Below are positions 58,740 through 64,000 of a DNA stretch of 64,000 bases, one piece after another. Made by a program: the position numbers and the translations under genes. Within the stretch, counting starts at the first letter, position 1. Each line of letters begins with the position of its first letter. The notes under the pieces are model-generated. The model searched no databases. It saw nothing but the letters and a program-made list of their open reading frames with translations, and was not told where the DNA came from. The stretch spans positions 434,001-498,000 of the forward strand of contig NZ_CP095492.1 in the NCBI RefSeq assembly GCF_023028105.1. Reading direction: 5' to 3'. This stretch comes from Halosolutus gelatinilyticus (GTDB taxonomy: Archaea > Halobacteriota > Halobacteria > Halobacteriales > Natrialbaceae).

Positions 58740-59732
58740 TCAGCGCTCTCGGTGCGTCTCGATCGCGTCCCGGACCGCGCGATACGCCGGCTTGCGCTCG
58801 TACCGATCGTCGAACAGCAGCGGGTCGCCGGTGTATCGCTCGCCGAAGTCCTTGAAGCTTCGCAGCCACGTGCTCCCGTCGTGGATCCCCCACGTGACGA
58901 TCGTCTCACAGCCCGCCTCGAGGCAGGCCTCGACGACCGCGCGGTAGTAGTCGGCCTGGCGCTCCAGGGCGGCCGCCGGCACGTTGTCGGCGGGAAATGC
59001 GACGTCCATCTCCGTGATCTGCACGTCGAGGCCGAGTTCCCGGAAGCGCTCGACGTTTTCGGCGATCGACTCGGGATCCGGGCGGTCGCCCAGGGCGTGG
59101 AGCTGGAGCCCGACGCCGTCGATCGGCACGTCGCGCTCGAGCAGGCGCTCGAGGAGGTCGTAGATAGCGTCGGACTTCTCGTTTACCTCGTCGGCGCCGT
59201 AGTCGTTGTAGTAGAGGTCGGCGTCGGTGACCTCGCGCGCCCATCGGAAGGCCTCGTCGAGGTACTCCTCGCCCAGCGCGTCGGACCAGACCGTCCGGCG
59301 CATCGAGCCGTCGTCGGCGACGGCCTCGTTGACGACGTCCCAGGCGTCGATCGTCGCCCGGTAGCGGCCGGCGACGGTGTGAATGTGATCGCGGAGGAAC
59401 CGCCGCAGTTGCTCGTCGGTGTAGTCCCACGCCTGGAACCAATCGGGTTTCTGGTTGTGCCAGACGAGGGTGTGCCCGCGGACGTACATGTCGTTCTCGC
59501 GCCCGAAGTCGACGATCGCGTCGGCGTCTCGGAAGTCGTAGGTGTGGCGCGACGGTCGCAGCGGTCCCATCTTCAGGGCGTTCTCGGGCGTGACGGCGTT
59601 GAATTCGCTCGAGGCCGTCTTCCAGTAGCTCGGATCGCGCCGGAGCGAATCGGGATCGACCGCGGCCCCGATGGTGAACTCGCGCTCGTCGGCGACGTCT
59701 CGAAGCGCCGGCTGGCCTTGCTCGGTTGACAT
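58740..59732 (-). CDS. Cytoplasmic GH10 endo-xylanase
   Basis: 330-residue glycoside hydrolase family 10 enzyme without signal peptide. Key blocks are VTPENALKMGPL, VRGHTLVWHNQ, the acid/base E136 in WDVVNEAV and the nucleophile E241 in QITEMDVAF, followed by WGIHDGSTWL. Length equals the bare catalytic domain. The ATG of MSTEQGQ is chosen because TTTATG lies 27 bp upstream on this strand; an extra 59 in-frame residues are non-coding. Lack of a signal suggests it cuts imported xylo-oligosaccharides inside the cell, complementing the secreted GH11 enzyme encoded next to it. Confidence 0.93.
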   Translation of the reverse strand: MSTEQGQPALRDVADEREFTIGAAVDPDSLRRDPSYWKTASSEFNAVTPENALKMGPLRPSRHTYDFRDADAIVDFGRENDMYVRGHTLVWHNQKPDWFQAWDYTDEQLRRFLRDHIHTVAGRYRATIDAWDVVNEAVADDGSMRRTVWSDALGEEYLDEAFRWAREVTDADLYYNDYGADEVNEKSDAIYDLLERLLERDVPIDGVGLQLHALGDRPDPESIAENVERFRELGLDVQITEMDVAFPADNVPAAALERQADYYRAVVEACLEAGCETIVTWGIHDGSTWLRSFKDFGERYTGDPLLFDDRYERKPAYRAVRDAIETHRER

Positions 59733-59908
59733 TGGTCGAACGGCGTCGGCAGTGCGCATAAAGCGTGGGGTTGCGGCAGTCGACTCGGTCCACGCCGACA
59801 GCGCCGGGGCGGGCGGCACAAGGATTCGGGCAGCGTTACGGCGTGAGCGACGCGCTCGGTCGGCGATCCGTCGGACCGCAGTCGCGCGATCGGCCGCTTC
59901 GAACAACA

Positions 59909-59914
59909 TTTAAC
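59909..59914 (+). promoter_or_regulatory. TATA box of the mannonate dehydratase gene
   Basis: TTTAAC about 28 bp before the ATG at 59940; it favours that ATG over one at 59931 (three codons longer). Confidence 0.5.
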
Positions 59915-59939
59915 TCGGGCGGGTGTATGTATGCGCGTA

Positions 59940-60998
59940 ATGTCTCTCGAGACTAGCAGTGACGCTCTATCGGACGAGGTCGACGATCTTCCCATGCGGG
60001 TCGGCCTCGGGCAGTTCATGGACCCGAGCGAGAAGCGACTCCGCTACATCAAGCAACTCGGAGTCGACGACGTACTCCTGAACATGTACCAGTACGATCC
60101 CAACTACGAACACATGCCCGATAACGAGCGGATGCCCCTCGAGGGCGACGGCGAGTGGTCGGTCGAGAACCTGATCGCGCTCCGCGAACGCATCGAAGCC
60201 GCGGGGATTCGCCTCAACGCCATCGAGAACGTCCCCATCTCGTTCTACGAGGACGTCATGCTGAACGGCCCGAATCGCGACGAGCAACTCGAGAAGCTCA
60301 AGCGAACGATCAGGAACATGGGCGAGGCGGGCATTCCGATCTTCGGGTATCACTGGGCGCCCGCCGGCGTCTGGCGGACTGGCTCTGAGACGGTTCGGGG
60401 CGGCGCTACGGTCTCCGCGTTCGACGCCGCCGAACTCGACGACGAGTACACCCACGACCGGGAGTACACCGAGGCGGAGCTCTGGGAGAACTACGAGTAC
60501 TTCCTCGAAGAGGTCATCCCGGTCGCCGAGGAGGCCGGAATCGAGCTCTGTCTCCACCCCAACGACCCGCCGATGGAGCGCCTCGGCGGCGTTCCGCAGC
60601 TGTTCCGGAACTTCGAGAACTTCAAGCGCGCGATGGAGCTCGTCCCCAGCGACAATCACGGGCTCGATCTCTGTCTCGGCTGTTGGTCGCAGATGGGCGA
60701 GGACCTCGAGGAGGTGATCCGCTACTTCGGCGAACGGGACGAGATCTCCTACGTCCACTTCCGCGACGTCGAGGGGATCGTGCCGAAGTTCAACGAGACG
60801 TTCGTTGACTGCGGCAACTACGACGAGTACAGGCTGCTCGCACTGCTCGACCAGGTCGGCTTCGACGGGATCATGATCCCCGACCACACGCCCCACCTCG
60901 AGGACGACACCGACTGGGACCACCGCGGACGCGCGTTCACCGTCGGCTACCTCCGCGGCATGCTTCGCGGTCGCGACAGCGAGACGCGCGGCGAGTGA
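59940..60998 (+). CDS. uxuA: Mannonate dehydratase
   Basis: 352-residue UxuA, a metal-dependent TIM barrel of the xylose-isomerase-like group. Landmarks are MRVGLGQF at the first strand, IENVPISFYEDVMLNGPNRD, the region around GYHWAPAGVWRT, ELCLHPNDPP, GLDLCLGCWSQMG, and the metal-binding HFRDVEG and PDHTP motifs. It dehydrates D-mannonate to 2-keto-3-deoxygluconate. With glucuronate isomerase 1.3 kb away it forms the isomerase branch of uronate catabolism. No canonical fructuronate reductase (uxuB) is in the window; an F420-type oxidoreductase gene occupies the place between the two. Confidence 0.92.
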   Translation: MSLETSSDALSDEVDDLPMRVGLGQFMDPSEKRLRYIKQLGVDDVLLNMYQYDPNYEHMPDNERMPLEGDGEWSVENLIALRERIEAAGIRLNAIENVPISFYEDVMLNGPNRDEQLEKLKRTIRNMGEAGIPIFGYHWAPAGVWRTGSETVRGGATVSAFDAAELDDEYTHDREYTEAELWENYEYFLEEVIPVAEEAGIELCLHPNDPPMERLGGVPQLFRNFENFKRAMELVPSDNHGLDLCLGCWSQMGEDLEEVIRYFGERDEISYVHFRDVEGIVPKFNETFVDCGNYDEYRLLALLDQVGFDGIMIPDHTPHLEDDTDWDHRGRAFTVGYLRGMLRGRDSETRGE

Positions 60999-61022
60999 AT
61001 CGAGCCGCGAAAACCGGCGCAC

Positions 61023-62102
61023 CTACTCCCGGAAGTACGGGATGATCGTCTCCTCGTAGTGGCGCATCGTCTCCCCGAAGTCGCCGACCGGAATGAGCAC
61101 CAGGTTGTCGACGCCGGCGTCGATGAACGCCTCGATGCGCTCGATCGCCCGCTCAGGATCGCCAGAGATTGCCACCTCGTCGACGGCCTCGTCCGGAATT
61201 CGTTCTGCGGCCGCCAGCAACTGCCGCTCCTGTTCCTCGTCGAAGGTCATCTCCCACATGATCGGCGTGTCTTCGGCGATCTCCTCGTACCCCATGTCGG
61301 CCAGCAGCGGCGGTCGGAGCGCCAGGCTCGTTCGGTTGCGCTGGATCCCGATCGCTCGAGCCTCGTCCGCGTCCTCGGTGACCGTCGTGGGGACCATCAC
61401 GGCGCGGTCGATCGCGTCGGGATCGCGACCCCTGTCCTCGGCGACCGAGAGCACGCGCTCGAGATCCGCGGCGTACTGGTCGGGCGAGTGGATCCAGGGG
61501 AACCAGCCGTCGGCGACCGCGCCGGCGAATCCGCGCATGCTCCGTCCGTAGCCGCCAACCCACAGCGGCGGCCGCGGCTGCTGGACCGGCTTCAGGCCCA
61601 TGTGGGCATCCTCGAGTCGGAAGAGGTCGCCGTCGAACGAGAAGAGCTCGTCGGGCGTGGATTTCCAGAGCCCGTCGACGATCTTCACCGCCTCGACGAA
61701 CCGCGTGAACGGGTCGTCCCAGTCGATGTCCTCGATCGGCACGAAGTTGAACGCCTCGCCGGCGCCAATCCCCAGCCCCGCGCGTCCGTCGGTCATCCGA
61801 TCGAGCGTCGCGACGGCGTGTGCGAGTTCGGTCGGATGGCGGCGCACCGAGTCGGTGACTCCTGGCATCAGGGTCGCTCGCTCGGTGTGCTGTGCGATCG
61901 CACCGAGGACGGTAAAGGCCTCCCACGGCGGTTCGGCGAGGAACTTCTCGGAACCGGTCGGGTGGAAAAGGTGGTCGGGGAGCGTAATGAGGTCGAATCC
62001 CGCCTCTTCGACGCGCTTTGCCTGTTCGATCGTTCCGAGGACGTCGCCGTACGCGACGACCTGACACCCGAAGGTGAGGCCGCTCGAATCGGATCTACTC
62101 AT
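61023..62102 (-). CDS. LLM-class (F420-type) flavin-dependent oxidoreductase
   Basis: 359-residue luciferase-like TIM barrel. Typical family blocks are GFDLITLPDHLFHP, RATLMPGVTDSVRRHPTELAHAVATLDRMTDGRAGLGIGAGE, split here by its glycines, and PPLWVGGYGRSMRGFAGAVADGW. Archaeal members commonly use coenzyme F420; sub-family members reduce or oxidise sugar phosphates and other substrates. It lies between uxuA and uxaC, convergent with the first and divergent from the second. A CTATTTA TATA box is 27 bp before the ATG. The substrate is unknown; a uronate-pathway redox step is inference from position. Confidence 0.85.
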   Translation of the reverse strand: MSRSDSSGLTFGCQVVAYGDVLGTIEQAKRVEEAGFDLITLPDHLFHPTGSEKFLAEPPWEAFTVLGAIAQHTERATLMPGVTDSVRRHPTELAHAVATLDRMTDGRAGLGIGAGEAFNFVPIEDIDWDDPFTRFVEAVKIVDGLWKSTPDELFSFDGDLFRLEDAHMGLKPVQQPRPPLWVGGYGRSMRGFAGAVADGWFPWIHSPDQYAADLERVLSVAEDRGRDPDAIDRAVMVPTTVTEDADEARAIGIQRNRTSLALRPPLLADMGYEEIAEDTPIMWEMTFDEEQERQLLAAAERIPDEAVDEVAISGDPERAIERIEAFIDAGVDNLVLIPVGDFGETMRHYEETIIPYFRE

Positions 62103-62257
62103 CGACGTACCCTTGGGAGGACTGCAGTAAATAGGTGGGCGTTTTCGCCACGCCGGCTCGAGTACCGTTCCGCCGGTCGTCTCGGGCGGCGCGACGTTGC
62201 CCGAGTCTCGGACCCGTACCCGTAGCTTTAATCCGGTTCGCTGGAAACGGTACGTCC
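62103..62257. promoter_or_regulatory. Divergent promoter of the oxidoreductase and uxaC genes
   Basis: Contains a minus-strand TATTTA at 62126-62132 for the oxidoreductase and a plus-strand CTTTAAT at 62226-62231 for uxaC, each about 27-30 bp before its ATG. Confidence 0.55.
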
Positions 62258-63622
62258 ATGAGCTTCCTCGGAAAGGGCTACCTGCTCGAGACGGACGCCG
62301 CACGAGAGCTGTACGACGCGATCGCGGAGTTGCCGATCGTCGATCCCCATACCCACGCCAACGTCGCCGAGATCGTCGAGAACGACGGCTGGGACGACAT
62401 CTGGGAGGTCGAGGCCGCGACGGACCACTACGTCTGGGCCCTGATGCGCGACTGCGGGGTCGACGAAGAGCTGATCACCGGCGACGCGTCAAACCGCGAG
62501 AAGTGGAACGCGCTCGCGTCGGTTTTCCCGCAGTTCGCCGGCAACCCGACCTACGAGTGGATCCACCTCGATCTGCGACGTCGGTTCGGCATCGAAAAAC
62601 GGATCTCGGCGGAGACGGCGGACGAGATCTGGGCGAAGACGGAGGCCCAGCTCGCCAACGACGCCATGCAACCCCAGCAGCTCCTCGAGGCGATGAACGT
62701 CGAGGTCGTCGGCAGCACCGACGACCCGACGGACGACCTCGAGTACCACGAACGCGCCGTCGACGAGGTGTCCGGCGTCGACGTCGTTCCGACGTGGCGC
62801 GCGGACCGAGCCGTGAAGATCGACCGGCCCGAGTGGACCGCCTTCGTCGACGACCTCGAGGCCGCGACCGGAATCGAGACCGACGAGTTCGACGGCTTTC
62901 TCGAGGCGCTCGCGGCGACCCACGACTACTTCGACGAGCGCGGCTGCCGGGCCAGCGACCTGGGCATCGAACAGCCCGTCTCCCGACCCGTCGGCGAGCG
63001 ACGCGCGCGGAAGGTGTTCCGACGGCGGGTCGTCGGCAGCTCGCTTTCCGAGCGCGAGGTCGGGGATTTCCAGGCGTTCCTCCTCGAGTTCGTCGGCGAG
63101 TTGAACGCCGAGAACGGCTGGGTCACTCAGCTCCACCTCGGCTCCGTTCGCAACTACCGCGACGAGCTGTTCGAGCGACTGGGGCCCGCCGCCGGCGGCG
63201 ACATCTCCACGCAGGACGTCGAGTTCGCCGACGCGCTCGAGCACTTCGTCAACGAGTTCGACGGCGAGACCGAGATCGTGCTCTACACGATCGATCCCAC
63301 CCATTACCCGACGATCGCGACGATGGCCCGCGTCTTCCCACACGTCACCGTCGGCCCAGCCTGGTGGTTCAACGACAGCCCGTTCGGCATGGAACAGCAA
63401 CTCGAGTACGTCGGCACGGTGGACCTACTCTCCCAACACGCCGGGATGGTCAGCGACTCGCGGAAGCTGCTCTCCTACGGCTCGCGCTTCGAGATGTTCC
63501 GCCGATCGCTCGCGAACGTCGTCGGCAAGCAGGTCGAGCGCGGACAGGTACCGATGGACGTGGCGCGGGAACTCGTCGAACGGCTCGCCTACGAGCGGCC
63601 GAACGAGCTGTACGGGTTCTGA
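62258..63622 (+). CDS. uxaC: Glucuronate/galacturonate isomerase
   Basis: 454-residue uronate isomerase of the amidohydrolase superfamily. It has the metal-binding start DPHTHAN (H31, H33), then WEVEAATDHYVWALMRDCGV, VEVVGSTDDPTDDLEYH, WVTQLHLGSVRNYR, and the C-terminal VGPAWWFNDSPFGMEQQLEY and GMVSDSRKLLSYGSRFEMFRR regions characteristic of UxaC; each is broken by the conserved glycines or charged residues named. It interconverts glucuronate with fructuronate and galacturonate with tagaturonate. The start follows a well-placed TATA box. Together with uxuA it feeds 2-keto-3-deoxygluconate. Confidence 0.93.
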   Translation: MSFLGKGYLLETDAARELYDAIAELPIVDPHTHANVAEIVENDGWDDIWEVEAATDHYVWALMRDCGVDEELITGDASNREKWNALASVFPQFAGNPTYEWIHLDLRRRFGIEKRISAETADEIWAKTEAQLANDAMQPQQLLEAMNVEVVGSTDDPTDDLEYHERAVDEVSGVDVVPTWRADRAVKIDRPEWTAFVDDLEAATGIETDEFDGFLEALAATHDYFDERGCRASDLGIEQPVSRPVGERRARKVFRRRVVGSSLSEREVGDFQAFLLEFVGELNAENGWVTQLHLGSVRNYRDELFERLGPAAGGDISTQDVEFADALEHFVNEFDGETEIVLYTIDPTHYPTIATMARVFPHVTVGPAWWFNDSPFGMEQQLEYVGTVDLLSQHAGMVSDSRKLLSYGSRFEMFRRSLANVVGKQVERGQVPMDVARELVERLAYERPNELYGF

Positions 63623-63704
63623 GCCGATCCGAACGCGATAGCGGCGGCGGCCGCTCACGACGACCGATCCGATCGGAGAGAAGCCGAATGCCGGTGGGGT
63701 AGCG

Positions 63705-64000
63705 CTATTCGATGTCTTCGACGGTCGTTTCCGTGAAGTACGCCCGGCCGGTCTTCGGAACCGTCTTCGTCGCCGTCACCTCGAGTTCCTCGCTCGCGAC
63801 GATGTCGGCGGCCGAGCGGCCGATCCGGACCTCGTAAGGGCCTTCCTCGACGGCGAGGTTCATGTCGAGGTCGTGGTAGGCGAGCTGAGTCGCGGAGAGT
63901 TCGAAGGTAACGCGCTTCGATTCGCCCGACTCGAGCGGGACGCGCTCGAAGCCCTGGAGTTCCTGGATGGGACGGGCCTGACTCGGGTTCGCCGCGCGGG
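63705..64000 (-). CDS. GH3 glycosidase, C-terminal fibronectin-like domain (partial)
   Basis: The last 98 codons of a minus-strand gene that continues beyond the window. The translation (ELQGFERVPLESGESKRVTF, then LAYHDLDMNLAVEEGPYEV, then RIGRSAADIV) is the C-terminal fibronectin type III-like domain found at the end of family 3 beta-glucosidases and beta-xylosidases. Catalytic domains are not in view. Beside xylanase and uronate genes, a beta-xylosidase is the likeliest activity, but this cannot be decided from the tail. Confidence 0.8.
   Translation of the reverse strand, partial: RAANPSQARPIQELQGFERVPLESGESKRVTFELSATQLAYHDLDMNLAVEEGPYEVRIGRSAADIVASEELEVTATKTVPKTGRAYFTETTVEDIE

Noticed and set aside
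1-64000. Search for tRNA, rRNA, CRISPR repeats, insertion-sequence ends and integrases
   Set aside because: None could be seen by eye; no transposase-like protein and no regularly spaced repeats were found.

Overview
The window is 64 kb of high-GC DNA from an extremely halophilic archaeon (class Halobacteria). The evidence is the very acidic proteins, twin-arginine lipoprotein signal peptides, a PGF-CTERM anchored surface protein, a haloarchaeal-type transducer, and many genes whose ATG lies about 27 bp after a TATA-like box, as expected for leaderless transcripts. I see no rRNA, tRNA, CRISPR array, insertion sequence or integrase. Almost everything belongs to one theme: breakdown of pectin and xylan and catabolism of the resulting uronates and pentoses.

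Layout. 0-12.2 kb: a ThDP enzyme, a DapA-family lyase and a minus-strand Opp/Dpp-type importer operon (two tandem paralogous binding lipoproteins, a 64-residue membrane protein, two permeases and a fused double ATPase). 12.3-20 kb: galactonate-dehydratase-like enzyme, a 1600-residue secreted protein with two pectate lyase domains, a frame-shifted lectin remnant and a ThuA-like protein. 20.5-27.2 kb: two acid-sugar dehydratases of the enolase superfamily, a second DapA-family lyase, UspA, uronate dehydrogenase and a 2-oxoglutarate-semialdehyde dehydrogenase; together these fit the oxidative uronate route galacturonate > galactarate > 5-keto-4-deoxyglucarate > 2-oxoglutarate semialdehyde > 2-oxoglutarate. 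27.4-32 kb: small proteins, a chemotaxis transducer and a Gfo/Idh/MocA oxidoreductase. 32-43.3 kb: GH28, a modular secreted pectate lyase, a PGF-CTERM surface protein, GH4, a cytoplasmic PL2-like lyase and a lipoprotein pectate lyase. 44-46.8 kb: IclR regulator and an unrecognised barrel enzyme. 47.6-53.4 kb: aldehyde dehydrogenase, 2-keto-3-deoxyxylonate dehydratase, a third binding lipoprotein and D-xylose dehydrogenase (xylose oxidation to 2-oxoglutarate). 53.6-59.7 kb: a second, split ATPase pair without permeases, two small membrane proteins, a secreted GH11 xylanase with a ricin-type lectin domain and a cytoplasmic GH10 xylanase. 59.9-64 kb: mannonate dehydratase, an F420-type oxidoreductase, glucuronate isomerase (the isomerase uronate route) and the 3' end of a GH3 glycosidase.

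Working model: secreted pectate lyases and GH11 cut polymer outside; lipoprotein-dependent importers bring in oligomers; cytoplasmic GH28, GH4, PL2-like, GH10 and GH3 enzymes finish depolymerisation; uronates and xylose are oxidised or isomerised to 2-oxoglutarate or 2-keto-3-deoxy acids.

The most striking unexplained signal is a pair of palindromic motif families confined, as far as I can see by eye, to the same three long intergenic regions (1705-2427, 19660-20548, 43326-43962): a 20-bp tripartite palindrome TTACA-N3-GTAC-N3-TGTAA (five copies) and a 17-bp palindrome GTTCCC-N5-GGGAAC (four exact copies and one near copy), one of which sits directly upstream of the TATA box of the IclR regulator gene. 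This looks like a two-regulator circuit for the island.
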